Source: Rhizobiaceae bacterium
Lineage (GTDB): Bacteria > Pseudomonadota > Alphaproteobacteria > Rhizobiales > Rhizobiaceae
Length of the DNA: 64,000 bases
Assembly: GCA_017640615.1 (NCBI GenBank)
Contig: JAEPQK010000006.1
Location: 62,001-126,000 of the forward strand
Reading direction: 5' to 3'
In this document: positions 28,621 to 36,743 of the stretch, piece after piece
Position numbering within the stretch: position 1 is the stretch's first letter
Layout: each line of letters starts with the position of its first letter
Made by a program: the position numbers and the translations under genes
The notes under the pieces: generated by a model
What the model was told of the DNA's origin: nothing
Databases searched by the model: none
The model's input: the letters and a program-made list of their open reading frames with translations, nothing else

Positions 28621-28701
28621 ATGTTCCGCGATCACGCAATTATCTCACATCTGGAATCGGGCGAAACTTACCGGGTGGAAGAAGTTCCCGACCGCGGTTA
28701 G
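28621..28701 (+). CDS. Possible 26-aa leader peptide or small protein
   Basis: ATG at 28621 follows AAAAGGAG with close to ideal spacing; the frame runs 26 codons to TAG (begins MFRDHAIISHLESGE, ends VPDRG). It is acidic-polar with no membrane segment. The reading frame is short enough to arise by chance; the ribosome site is the main argument. It lies at the head of a structured leader that precedes the secreted-protein gene at 28876. No family is recognised. Confidence 0.35.
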   Translation: MFRDHAIISHLESGETYRVEEVPDRG

Positions 28702-28768
28702 GCGGGCCGCATCCCCAGCGTGGCTCGCAACTTCCACCCCTGCCCGGTGTACGAGGCGCCGGGCAGGG
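28673..28768 (+). promoter_or_regulatory. Overlapping hairpins in the leader of the secreted-protein gene
   Basis: Two dyads share one base. A 9-bp pair GGGTGGAAG / CTTCCACCC spans 28673-28738. A 10-bp pair CCCTGCCCGG / CCGGGCAGGG with an 11-base loop spans 28738-28768 and is followed by GCCCTTTCC. The second resembles an intrinsic terminator with a poor T-run. The arrangement could be a mutually exclusive fold as in attenuators, or only strong GC-rich structure between 28701 and the next gene. This covers the stretch of about 300 bp between selO and 28876. Confidence 0.4.
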
Positions 28769-28875
28769 CCCTTTCCGGGCCGCTATCCAGGGTTTCAACA
28801 CGCTCTCGGACGATTGACCTCAGCATTCGCCATTCTATCTTTGGAGCGGAGGGACGCGAGAGGAGGGCACTGCCC

Positions 28876-29196
28876 ATGACTTCGCCTAACATGAACTCCG
28901 TGATGCGCACATCAATTGTCTGCGCCATTTCCTCGCTTGCCGTGCTGGCGAGCGTTAGTACGTCGATGGCCAGGCCGGATGCGCGCAAGATGACCTGCCA
29001 TCAGACACAGTCGCTGATCAAGCAGGAAGGCGCGGTGGTGATTACCACCGGCACCCACACCTATGCGCGTTTTGTCGCCAGCAATCGCTACTGTTTCTAC
29101 CCGGAAGTGCGCCGGCCAACCTATATCAGCACCAAGGATGCGAATCAGTGTCCGGTCTCGCACTGCGAGCGGCCAATCAAGCTGTTCGACGACTGA
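28876..29196 (+). CDS. Small secreted cysteine-containing protein
   Basis: About 106 aa from ATG 28876, with AGGAGGGC at 28861; the longer upstream frame is ignored. A signal peptide (MRTSIVCAISSLAVLASVSTSMA) is predicted after a short extension. The mature part has KMTCHQTQSLIKQEGAVVITTGTHTYARFV, then YCFYPEV and NQCPVSHCERP, giving four cysteines likely to form two disulfides. I know similar small exported proteins from Hyphomicrobiales, all of unknown function. Confidence 0.8.
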   Translation: MTSPNMNSVMRTSIVCAISSLAVLASVSTSMARPDARKMTCHQTQSLIKQEGAVVITTGTHTYARFVASNRYCFYPEVRRPTYISTKDANQCPVSHCERPIKLFDD

Positions 29197-29225
29197 TCAC
29201 GTGAACGGGCGCTGCTTGCCGGCGG

Positions 29226-29834
29226 TCAGTAGACCGGCGGAGACAGCACCCAGATCAAGACCGCATTCTCATCGCTTTCATTGCGCCAGCGCATGGTCTT
29301 GCCCTTGAAGCGGAAGCTGTCGCCAGCATGAAGCAGATGCCAGGTGCCATCGACTTCTATGTCGATGGTGCCTGAAAGCACATAGCCTGCTTCCTCGGTG
29401 TCGCGCGCAGATTTCTGCGTTGATGTGGCACCCGGCGCGAAAGTGCGGTGGCGCATCTCGAAGCTGCCGCCCAGGGCCGGCGACAGCAACTCCTCCTCAA
29501 CGCCGTCTTCGATGACGCCCAGATCGCGGCGGGCATTTGCGCGCACCACCACTTCCATCTCGGGCTCGGATTGCTGCTCGCGGCTGAAAAACAGGCTCAT
29601 CGGCACCCCGAACGTGTCGGCGAGGCGGCTGAGGTCAGCGAGCGTGGGCATCGAAATGCCGCGCTCCACCTGGCTCAGCCAGCCGACAGAGCGGCCAATG
29701 CTTTCCGACATCTGCGCCAATGTGAGGCTGCGGGCACGGCGCAATGCCCGCAAATCACGCGCAATGCGGGCGTCGATGCGCTCAAGCGCCAGCGAAAACT
29801 TGCTTTCCTTGACCTGGCTCGCCGAGTTGGCCAT
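29226..29834 (-). CDS. XRE-cupin transcriptional regulator (PuuR-like)
   Basis: 202 aa. The N-terminal HTH is LRALRRARSLTLAQMSESIGRSVGWLSQVERGISMPTLADLSRLADTFGVPMSLFF. The C-terminal cupin has EEAGYVLSGTIDIEVDGTWHLLHAGDSFRFKGKTMRWRNESDENAVLIWV. This layout is typical of regulators of amine, polyamine and amino-acid catabolism; the nearby PuuC-like aldehyde dehydrogenase fits. It is divergent from a nitroreductase. Two TGAAAA-N11-TTTTCA sites lie in the shared promoter, one over its own start codon, suggesting autoregulation. Confidence 0.93.
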   Translation of the reverse strand: MANSASQVKESKFSLALERIDARIARDLRALRRARSLTLAQMSESIGRSVGWLSQVERGISMPTLADLSRLADTFGVPMSLFFSREQQSEPEMEVVVRANARRDLGVIEDGVEEELLSPALGGSFEMRHRTFAPGATSTQKSARDTEEAGYVLSGTIDIEVDGTWHLLHAGDSFRFKGKTMRWRNESDENAVLIWVLSPPVY

Positions 29835-29856
29835 GAAAATAGTCCCGTGGTTTTCA
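29834..29856. promoter_or_regulatory. Putative operator 1 of the XRE-cupin regulator
   Basis: TGAAAA, 11 bp, TTTTCA (a dyad flanked by A/T to give ATGAAAA...TTTTCAT). It overlaps the regulator's start codon. It has the same half-sites and spacing as the second site at 29873, which argues against chance. Confidence 0.5.
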
Positions 29857-29872
29857 TTTGACGATGATCTGG

Positions 29873-29895
29873 TGAAAAATTAGACATCATTTTCA
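29873..29895. promoter_or_regulatory. Putative operator 2 of the XRE-cupin regulator
   Basis: A second TGAAAA, 11 bp, TTTTCA dyad, 39 bp from the first centre to centre. It lies in the divergent promoter between the regulator and the nitroreductase gene, so one protein could control both. Confidence 0.5.
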
Positions 29896-29987
29896 ATGTA
29901 CTGTCGAGCGGCAGACATGCCGGCGGCAAGAATCGACATCTGCGTTTGCCGCGCAACCAGTGACCGGCACGGTTGGAAGGACAGTTC

Positions 29988-30698
29988 ATGCTCGCGCGTG
30001 ACGACAAGACAGACATCGCCGACAACGTGGATTCCATAGACGAAGCGATCAGCACACGGCGCTCGGTGCGCGCGTTTTTGCCCGACCCTGTAGACGACGA
30101 GACGATCAAGGACCTGCTTCGGCTGGCCTCGCGGGCGCCCTCGGGCACGAATATGCAACCTTGGAAAGCCTATGTGACGCGCGGGGCGGTGAAGGACCGG
30201 ATCGCCGATTCGATCCTCAATTCCGGCATTCGGGCCGAGAAGATCGCGTGGGAAGAGTATAAATATTACCCCGACAAGTTCTTCGAACCCTATCTGGGAC
30301 GTCGGCGCACGGTGGGTTTTGCGCTCTATGAGGCGCTCGGTATCGAGCGCCGCGAAGTGGAGCGCATGCGCGCCCAGCACGACCGCAATTTTGTCTTTTT
30401 CGATGCTCCGGTGGGCATGATTTTCACAATCGACCGCCGGCTGAACAAGGGCTCGTGGATCGACCACGGCATGTTTTTGCAAACACTAATGGTGGCTGCG
30501 CGCGGGCGCGGCTTGCACACCTGTCCTCAGGCCGCTTTTGCCCCGTATCATAAGCAGATACGTCCAGTTCTTAACATATCGGATGAGGAAATCGTCACTT
30601 GCGGCATGGCGCTTGGCTATGAAGACACTTCAAAGCCGGAAAACAGCTTCCGCACCGAGCGCGCGCCGCTGGAAGACTGGGTGACGTTTCTGGGCTGA
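29988..30698 (+). CDS. Nitroreductase family oxidoreductase
   Basis: About 236 aa FMN-dependent nitroreductase-fold protein. ATG 29988 follows GGAAGG. The FMN-binding start is AISTRRSVRAFLPDPVDDETIKDLLRLASRAPSGTNMQPW; the C-terminal part holds DHGMFLQTLMVAARGRGLHTCPQAAFAPY and VTCGMALGYEDTSKPEN. Members reduce nitro, quinone or enone groups with NAD(P)H; the substrate is not predictable. Divergent from the XRE-cupin regulator and convergent with the aldehyde dehydrogenase gene. Confidence 0.92.
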   Translation: MLARDDKTDIADNVDSIDEAISTRRSVRAFLPDPVDDETIKDLLRLASRAPSGTNMQPWKAYVTRGAVKDRIADSILNSGIRAEKIAWEEYKYYPDKFFEPYLGRRRTVGFALYEALGIERREVERMRAQHDRNFVFFDAPVGMIFTIDRRLNKGSWIDHGMFLQTLMVAARGRGLHTCPQAAFAPYHKQIRPVLNISDEEIVTCGMALGYEDTSKPENSFRTERAPLEDWVTFLG

Positions 30699-30705
30699 GC
30701 GGCGC

Positions 30706-32190
30706 TCAAAGTGCAATCCACGCGGTCTTCAAATCGGTAAACTTGTCCAGCGCGTGCAACGATTTGTCGTGGCCGTTGCCTGACTGCTTCACGCCGCCCA
30801 GCGGCACGGTTCCATCCGCACCGCCATATGTATTGACGTGAACGACGCCTGCCTTGACCGCCCGCACCATGCGGTGCGCGCGCGACAGGTTTGACGTCCA
30901 GACAGCTGCTGCGAGGCCGTAGTCTGTTGCATTGGCGAGTTGCACGGCCTCTGCCTCGTCAGCGAAGGTCTGCACCGCGAGCAGGGGCCCGAAGGCCTCT
31001 TCTCTGGCGATTTCCATCTGCGGGGTCACGTCGTCTACTACCGTCGGCTCCGTATAGAAGCCGCCGGTTTCTTCGCGCAGCCGCTTGCCGCCGGTCACGA
31101 GCCTGCCGCCTTCCGCCTGTGCGCGGTCAACGAACGACAGGTTCTTATCGAGCTGGCCGAGGCTGTTGATCGCGCCCGCTTGCGTTGCGAGGTCGAGCGG
31201 GTCGCCGACCTTCATGTTCGCCGCGATATCCGCAACGCGCGCCACGAAATCGTTGCGGATCGATTGCTCGACCAGCAGGCGAGAGCCCGCAAGGCACACC
31301 TGACCGGAATTGCGGAATATCCCGAACGCCGCCGTTTTGGCGGCCGCCTCGAGGTCCGGTGCGTCAGCAAAAACGATGTTCGGCGATTTGCCGCCAAGTT
31401 CCAGGTAGACGCGCTTCAGATTTGAGCGCGCGGAGTATTCCAGAAGCTTGCGGCCGACGCCGCCGGAGCCGGTGAAGGCGAGCACATCTACGCCCATCGA
31501 AAGGCCAAGCGCTTCGCCGGCCACCGCGCCCTGACCGGTGACGACATTGAGCACACCCTCCGGCAGGCCGGCCTCATGGCAGAGTTCGGCCAACCGCAAC
31601 AGCGCCAGCGACGCGGTTTCGGCGGGTTTCAGGACCACGGAGTTGCCGGCTGCAAGTGCCGGGGCGATCTTCCACGCGCCGATCATCAGCGGGAAATTCC
31701 AGGGTACAATTGCGCCCACCACACCCACCGGCTCGCGGTGAATGAGGCCCAGCACGTTGTTCGGCGTCGGCGCGACTTCGCCATAAACTTTGTCGATGGC
31801 CTCCGCGTAGTAGCGAAACGTGCTGGCCGCGCTACCGGGTTCTGCCTTCAGAGCCATCGCGATTTCGGTGCCATTGTCGCGTACGCCAAGCACCGCGAGT
31901 TCAAGCGCGTGCTTCTCGATCAGCTCGGCGATGCGGTGCATTACCTTCTTGCGTTCAGCAGGTGAGGCGCCAGACCAGCTTTGCTGCTCGAAGGCCCGTC
32001 GCGCTGCTTCGACCGCTGCCTCCACATCATCGGGACCGGCGTCTGCGATTGTCGTGAGCACCGCGCCGTCGATGGGAGAGATTACGTCGAGGGTCGCGCC
32101 TGTTCCGGCGCCGCGCAGCCTGCCGCCGATCAGAAGCTGGCCCGGGCTCACAGCGGTGGTCCGCAGGCGGTCGATTGCGGCCTGATCCAT
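30706..32190 (-). CDS. NAD(P)-dependent aldehyde dehydrogenase (PuuC-like)
   Basis: 494 aa. Family motifs: VGAIVPWNFPLMIGAWKIAPALAAGN, catalytic Glu264 in YLELGGKSPN and catalytic Cys299 in FRNSGQVCLAGSR, plus EEAFGPLL. Closest in style to gamma-glutamyl-aminobutyraldehyde dehydrogenases (PuuC) and betaine aldehyde dehydrogenases. It is the last gene of the run soxBDAG-tctCBA-P450 and starts 13 bp after the P450 stop, so it probably oxidises an aldehyde made in that pathway. Confidence 0.93.
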   Translation of the reverse strand: MDQAAIDRLRTTAVSPGQLLIGGRLRGAGTGATLDVISPIDGAVLTTIADAGPDDVEAAVEAARRAFEQQSWSGASPAERKKVMHRIAELIEKHALELAVLGVRDNGTEIAMALKAEPGSAASTFRYYAEAIDKVYGEVAPTPNNVLGLIHREPVGVVGAIVPWNFPLMIGAWKIAPALAAGNSVVLKPAETASLALLRLAELCHEAGLPEGVLNVVTGQGAVAGEALGLSMGVDVLAFTGSGGVGRKLLEYSARSNLKRVYLELGGKSPNIVFADAPDLEAAAKTAAFGIFRNSGQVCLAGSRLLVEQSIRNDFVARVADIAANMKVGDPLDLATQAGAINSLGQLDKNLSFVDRAQAEGGRLVTGGKRLREETGGFYTEPTVVDDVTPQMEIAREEAFGPLLAVQTFADEAEAVQLANATDYGLAAAVWTSNLSRAHRMVRAVKAGVVHVNTYGGADGTVPLGGVKQSGNGHDKSLHALDKFTDLKTAWIAL

Positions 32191-32203
32191 GTCTGTTTGT
32201 CCC

Positions 32204-33394
32204 TCAGTGACGCGTTGGAAACGTCACGCGGAGTGTCGTAGGCGCGCGGAACTCCCAACCCTGGAATTGCGGCAGGCGTTCCGGGTCGAGTTTCAGATCG
32301 GGCAGTCGGGTCAGCAGCATGCGCAGCGCGATTTCGATCTGAGCTGAAGCGAACCAGCGCCCGGCGCAGAAATGATGGCCGAAACCGAATGAAGCGGTGC
32401 CGTATTCAGTGCGGTTGATGTTGAAGCTCTCGGGGTCGCTGTAGCGCGTTTCGTCGCGATTGGCCGAGGCAAGCACGGCTGCGACCGGCGCACCGGCGGG
32501 AATGGTCACGTCGCCCAGTTCGACATCGTGGCGCGCCATCCGCATTTGTGTACCGATCGGCGCGACCCAGCGCACGCCTTCCGCCACGGCCTTGGGCAGC
32601 AGCGTGTCCATATCTGCGAGCAGCGCCTGCATCTGATCGGGGTTCTGCAGCAACCCGACGAGAATTGAGCCCGCGCCGTGACCGGGCTCCTGCATGCCGC
32701 CGAGCAAGGTGACTTTGACCGAGGGAAGGATGAATTGCGCTGCGCGCGTTTGGCCCTCCTGCATGCCGTGGTGCAGCATGTGCGACAGCGGCGAACTCTC
32801 CGGCTTTTCGCGCAGCCCCTCCAGCATCGGCAGTACGACGGCGTCGATTTCCGCGCAGGTCTCGTCCGAGATTTTCTGACGGGCGGTATCCTGCTCGTAA
32901 TTGATCGCGCCTTGCGAAAGGCCGTGAAACCATCGGCGGAGCGTCGTGACGTCCAGATCGCGAAAGCCGAATGATCGGGCGAGGCTGAGCACCGAGATCG
33001 GTTCGAAATAGTCGGCCATCAGCTCGGCGCTGCCGGCTGCCGCGATCTTGTCGAGATATTCCTCCGCGATGGGCGTCACGAGCTCATTCACATAGGCGGC
33101 CACCTGCTTGGGCCTGTAATGCGGGTCGATGCCGCCGCGCAGCTGTTTGTGCGGATCGCCGTCGACGGTGATGATCGTTGGTTTGCCGAAGGAGCGATCG
33201 ACAGGAGAGGTCGAGGCCTCGGCCGTGAAATTCTCCGGCGATTTGGTGACGCCCTCCACATCCTCCCAGCGCGTTGCGAACCAGACATTAGCTGCCGGAA
33301 CCCAGGCGACAGGGCTTTCGCGCCGCAGCCGCGCATAGATCGGGTATGGATCGCGCTCCAGCGCGTCGATAGTGATCTCGTCTGCAAAGCTCAT
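32204..33394 (-). CDS. Cytochrome P450 with atypical I-helix
   Basis: 396-aa soluble bacterial P450. ExxR is E282-R285 (AEGVRW). The haem loop is FGFGHHFCAGRW with the thiolate Cys343. The I-helix oxygen-activation site, normally (A/G)Gx(D/E)T, reads GMQEPG at 233-238: the acid is Glu236, but the conserved Thr is Pro237. No ferredoxin or reductase gene is adjacent. GGGAG precedes the ATG, which lies 13 bp after the tctA stop. It could hydroxylate or demethylate the compound imported by the neighbouring transporter. Confidence 0.93.
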   Translation of the reverse strand: MSFADEITIDALERDPYPIYARLRRESPVAWVPAANVWFATRWEDVEGVTKSPENFTAEASTSPVDRSFGKPTIITVDGDPHKQLRGGIDPHYRPKQVAAYVNELVTPIAEEYLDKIAAAGSAELMADYFEPISVLSLARSFGFRDLDVTTLRRWFHGLSQGAINYEQDTARQKISDETCAEIDAVVLPMLEGLREKPESSPLSHMLHHGMQEGQTRAAQFILPSVKVTLLGGMQEPGHGAGSILVGLLQNPDQMQALLADMDTLLPKAVAEGVRWVAPIGTQMRMARHDVELGDVTIPAGAPVAAVLASANRDETRYSDPESFNINRTEYGTASFGFGHHFCAGRWFASAQIEIALRMLLTRLPDLKLDPERLPQFQGWEFRAPTTLRVTFPTRH

Positions 33395-33407
33395 GCGTTG
33401 CTCCCGC

Positions 33408-34916
33408 CTACGCGTCTAGAACCGTTTCCGTGCGGCTTTCCCGCTGCTGTCTGCGCGCCCTGACCACCGTGTAGATGTGCAGGCCGATCACCAGCACGAT
33501 CATCACGAACAGGATGAAAGCGATGGGGCGATCGATGAATTCGAAGGGCGTTTTCACGCGAGCCATTGCGGTGCGCAGCTTGTCTTCCATCAGCCGGCCG
33601 AGAACGATACCGAGAATGATCGGCGATGTCGGCAGTTCCAACCGTCTCAGGATGACGCCGAACACGCCGAACGCGGCTGCGACTGCGCAATCGGTTAGCG
33701 AATTGCGCAGGCTGTAAACGCCGATCAGGCTGAAGGTGAGGATCATCATGCCGAGGAAGCGGCTTGGAATACGCATCACCTGCATCAGCAGATCGGTCGA
33801 GAACATCAGGAAGATGATGACCAGCACATTGAGCAGCAGCAGTGCGATATAGAGCGCCAGCACGAAATCCATCTGGTGCTGAAACAGCTGGGGCCCCGGA
33901 ATGACGTTGTGGACATAAAAGACGGCGAGCATCATCGCGGTGAGCTCTTCGCCCGGAATGCCTAGCGCCAGAAGCGGGATCATGGCCGCGGCCGGCACCG
34001 AATTGTTGGCTGCTTCGGAGGCGACGATGCCTTCGGGATTGCCCTTGCCGAAGAGTTCCGGCGTCTTCGATGTCCGCTGAGCGTACGAATAGGACAGGAA
34101 CTGCGACATGAATTCGCCGACGCCCGGGACCATGCCGCACACGACGCCGCATGATGATGCAAAGGCGGCGATGCGCTTGAACTGCAGCAGTTCGGCCAGC
34201 CCCTGTATGAAGCGGCCGCTGACGGCGGGGAGCGAATAGGATGTGTCGGGCCGTACCAGAAGCACGAAGCCCTGGCTGAGTGCGAAAAGGCCAATGACCA
34301 CGACGATCAAATCGATACCGGAGGCGAGAAAGGTCAGGTCGAATGTGTAGCGCTGCGTAAGTGCGGTGGATTCCAGCCCGACGGTGGACAGGAAGATGCC
34401 GAAGCCGGCGAGCATGGCAGCCGACATGATCTGCCCGCGGTGGGTGAGCGTGACCAGAATGATGCCGAGCAGGGCGGCCAGAAATATTTCGCGTGCGCCG
34501 AACATGGGCGCGATGGAGGCGAGAACCGGGGCCAGCAGAATGAGGCACAGAATCGAGAATACGCCGCCGAAGAATGACGCAGAATAGGCAAGGCTCAGCG
34601 CGCGGCGCCCTTCGCTGCGCCGCGTCATCGGGAAGCCGTCATAGGTGGTGAGTGCGTTCACCGGTGTGCCCGGTGTGTTGATCAGGATGGCCGGTATCGC
34701 GCCGCCGAACATCGATGAACCGTAGATGCCGAGCAGCGCCGTGATGCCGACAATCGGCTCCAGCGAAAAGGTGGCGGGCAGCAGAATTGCGATTGCAACA
34801 GCCGCGCCGACGCCCGGCAACGAACCGACAACCACCCCGCCGATCGAACCAACGAGAAGCGCCAGGATGGCGTCGGGGCGGGCAATGATGGAGAGGCTGG
34901 AAAAGAGAATGTCCAT
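33408..34916 (-). CDS. Tripartite tricarboxylate transporter, large permease TctA
   Basis: 502 aa, about 12 membrane segments. TctA signature stretches are VVVGSLPGVGAAVAIAILLP, YGSSMFGGAIPAILINTPGTP and SEAANNSVPAAAMIPLLALGIPG, the last two being internal repeats of the transport motif. It works with TctB and a periplasmic binding protein to import carboxylates by a cation gradient. The substrate is unknown. Located between tctB (7 bp upstream) and the P450 gene. Confidence 0.95.
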   Translation of the reverse strand: MDILFSSLSIIARPDAILALLVGSIGGVVVGSLPGVGAAVAIAILLPATFSLEPIVGITALLGIYGSSMFGGAIPAILINTPGTPVNALTTYDGFPMTRRSEGRRALSLAYSASFFGGVFSILCLILLAPVLASIAPMFGAREIFLAALLGIILVTLTHRGQIMSAAMLAGFGIFLSTVGLESTALTQRYTFDLTFLASGIDLIVVVIGLFALSQGFVLLVRPDTSYSLPAVSGRFIQGLAELLQFKRIAAFASSCGVVCGMVPGVGEFMSQFLSYSYAQRTSKTPELFGKGNPEGIVASEAANNSVPAAAMIPLLALGIPGEELTAMMLAVFYVHNVIPGPQLFQHQMDFVLALYIALLLLNVLVIIFLMFSTDLLMQVMRIPSRFLGMMILTFSLIGVYSLRNSLTDCAVAAAFGVFGVILRRLELPTSPIILGIVLGRLMEDKLRTAMARVKTPFEFIDRPIAFILFVMIVLVIGLHIYTVVRARRQQRESRTETVLDA

Positions 34917-34923
34917 CCGGCCC

Positions 34924-35457
34924 TCAGAAATATCGCAGCATGAAGGGGCGGGCCGGGTCAGGCAGGAATTCGTAGATCGCGCCGCCCGGTATTTTCACAT
35001 TGAGCGCGGTCTTGAAGAAAAGAACCACGCAAAGCGCAAACAGCGCCGCGATCACGAAATAGCGGGCAGAGCGATAGCCTGCGCGCCAGGTCAGGAACAG
35101 ACAGAAGACAAGCGTGGAAAGCAGGTATCCGGCATAAGGCACGGACGCGACATAGATCAGATACCAGACGACGAACTCCAGCGAAGAAAGCCAGATAGCG
35201 GCCTCGCGCCAGCGCCCCGGCGTGCGCTCATTTCGGCTGGTGCGCCAGAGATGCAAAACGCCGAACAAGGTCATTGTTCCAAGCCCGATCAGCGGCCACA
35301 GACGCGGCTGTGCAGCCAGCCCCTTGCGCGGCAGCCATGTGGTCTGATTGCCGATCTGGCTGATCAGGAACAGCGCCAGGACGAGGATGATGATGGCGAA
35401 CAGCAATTCGCCGGGCTTGCGGGCATTTGGGAAAACGTGCGGCTTTTGGTGTTCCAT
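34924..35457 (-). CDS. Tripartite tricarboxylate transporter, small permease TctB
   Basis: 177 aa, four predicted membrane helices (LLFAIIILVLALFLI, LWPLIGLGTMTLFGVLHLW, VVWYLIYVASVPYAGYLLSTLVFC, YFVIAALFALCVVLFF). It matches the TctB family in length, in the KGLAAQPRLWPL stretch and in its ending FLPDPARPFMLRYF. Minor permease subunit between tctC and tctA. Its ribosome site is weak, which fits lower expression than the binding protein. Confidence 0.9.
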   Translation of the reverse strand: MEHQKPHVFPNARKPGELLFAIIILVLALFLISQIGNQTTWLPRKGLAAQPRLWPLIGLGTMTLFGVLHLWRTSRNERTPGRWREAAIWLSSLEFVVWYLIYVASVPYAGYLLSTLVFCLFLTWRAGYRSARYFVIAALFALCVVLFFKTALNVKIPGGAIYEFLPDPARPFMLRYF

Positions 35458-35490
35458 TCCCGGTTTCGCTTGCTGGGCGCGGAGATACCT

Positions 35491-35528
35491 CTGCCCCCCA
35501 GGCTACAACAATACGTCCTGGGGAGCAG
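35491..35528 (-). promoter_or_regulatory. Intercistronic hairpin between tctC and tctB
   Basis: A 7-bp GC-rich stem CCCCAGG / CCTGGGG with a 14-base loop, extended by CTGC / GCAG outside small bulges. It lies in the 89-bp gap after the tctC stop with no T-run. In transport operons such structures protect the 3' end of the binding-protein message, giving more binding protein than permease. Function inferred. Confidence 0.5.
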
Positions 35529-35546
35529 ACCGGACGAAGCCGGGGG

Positions 35547-36494
35547 CTACTCGGCTTCGATCAGCCGTGTGATTTCGGCCATTGTGGCTGCGTCGGTTTC
35601 GATCTGCTGGCGCGACTGTTCCTCGTCCTTCCAGTAGATCAGCGCACCTGTGTCCTCGGCGAGCTTCTTGGCGCGGTCCGATGCAATCGTTTCGCGCGCT
35701 ACCGCGATGATCTTGTCGCGCGCGTCTTGCGGTGTGTCCTTGTGCACAAAGAGACCGTTCCAAAGGTCCAGTGCGAGCTCCGGCGTCACTTCCCCGAGCA
35801 TGGGAACGCCATCCACCACCTTCAGCGGCTCCTGCGTGATGGAGGCCAGAATTTTGACCTGATCCAGGCAGGGGAAGATCTGCTGAATGGTTGTGTTGAT
35901 GACCTCAAAGTCGCCTGACGCCAGAGTATTGCAGTCGAGCGCGCCGGCGGAGGCTTCCGAGCCCCATTCGAAACCGAGCAGCTTGGAAGCGGCAAACGTT
36001 GCCTGGGTCGGCAGCAGGAAGGAACCGAAATGGCCCAGCGCCACGTCATTGTCTTTCGCGTAAGTCGCGAGTTCCTGCATGGAGGAGTAGGGCGCGTCTT
36101 TGCTGGTTGCGATAACGAAGGGATAGGTGACGAAGATGCCGAGCGGCTCGAAGAGATTGCCTTCGAGCGCCGGAATGCCGACCTCCGAGCCGATGATCGG
36201 CACCTCCATCACGAATGAGCCAACCGTGTAGCCATCGGCCGGAGCGGTCGCCACGCTAACAGCACCGGGGAACGGACCGCCCTGGCTGGGCTTGTTCACC
36301 ACCGCGGCGGCGACACCGTATTCCGCCTGGAAGTCTTCGGCGATCATGCGGGTCAGTACGTCTTCAAGGTCGCCGGGCGGGAACGGAACCACGAAGCTGA
36401 CGGGCTTTTCGGGGTATTCGGCTTGGGCTGGCGCGGCCGCGATAGCCAACGCCAGAACGCTCGCCGCAAGCGCAATCAGAGTATTTCGCCTCAT
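35547..36494 (-). CDS. Tripartite tricarboxylate transporter substrate-binding protein
   Basis: About 315 aa from ATG 36494, after GGGAGGAGA; the longer frame adds 21 residues. Signal peptide MRRNTLIALAASVLALAIAAAPAQA. The mature start EYPEKPVSFVVPFPPGDLEDVLTRMI is typical of the Bug (TctC) family, followed by VVNKPSQGGPFPGAVSVATAPADGYTVG. The usual FPPGGxxD loop reads FPPGDLED here. It captures the ligand in the periplasm for TctAB. It lies 250 bp after soxG, so it may have its own promoter. Confidence 0.93.
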   Translation of the reverse strand: MRRNTLIALAASVLALAIAAAPAQAEYPEKPVSFVVPFPPGDLEDVLTRMIAEDFQAEYGVAAAVVNKPSQGGPFPGAVSVATAPADGYTVGSFVMEVPIIGSEVGIPALEGNLFEPLGIFVTYPFVIATSKDAPYSSMQELATYAKDNDVALGHFGSFLLPTQATFAASKLLGFEWGSEASAGALDCNTLASGDFEVINTTIQQIFPCLDQVKILASITQEPLKVVDGVPMLGEVTPELALDLWNGLFVHKDTPQDARDKIIAVARETIASDRAKKLAEDTGALIYWKDEEQSRQQIETDAATMAEITRLIEAE

Positions 36495-36576
36495 GTTTAT
36501 TCTCCTCCCATCTGGTCTGCGCAGGCAGAGCAACTGCATGCACAGTATTCGGTTCATTATTTGAAACTCTATTTTA

Positions 36577-36610
36577 ATTATAGACTTGCAAGTGGGGTGC
36601 TGCCTGTCAA
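36577..36610 (-). promoter_or_regulatory. Possible tctC promoter
   Basis: On the minus strand a perfect TATAAT (36582-36577) lies 22 bp after a perfect TTGACA (36610-36605), about 80 bp before the tctC ATG. The spacing is too long for a normal promoter, so only one of the two boxes may be used. The rest of the 36495-36743 gap shows nothing recognisable. Confidence 0.25.
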
Positions 36611-36743
36611 GATATTTCGCATGTTAAGTTTCTCAGTAGGCGAAGGCGCAACGGGGGGCTTCTTTTGCAGGCGAAATAGATGTGCGACATCGATCCGCTA
36701 TGGGCTGGCGGCCTGTATTCAGGGTTCTGAATGGTGCCGAAGG

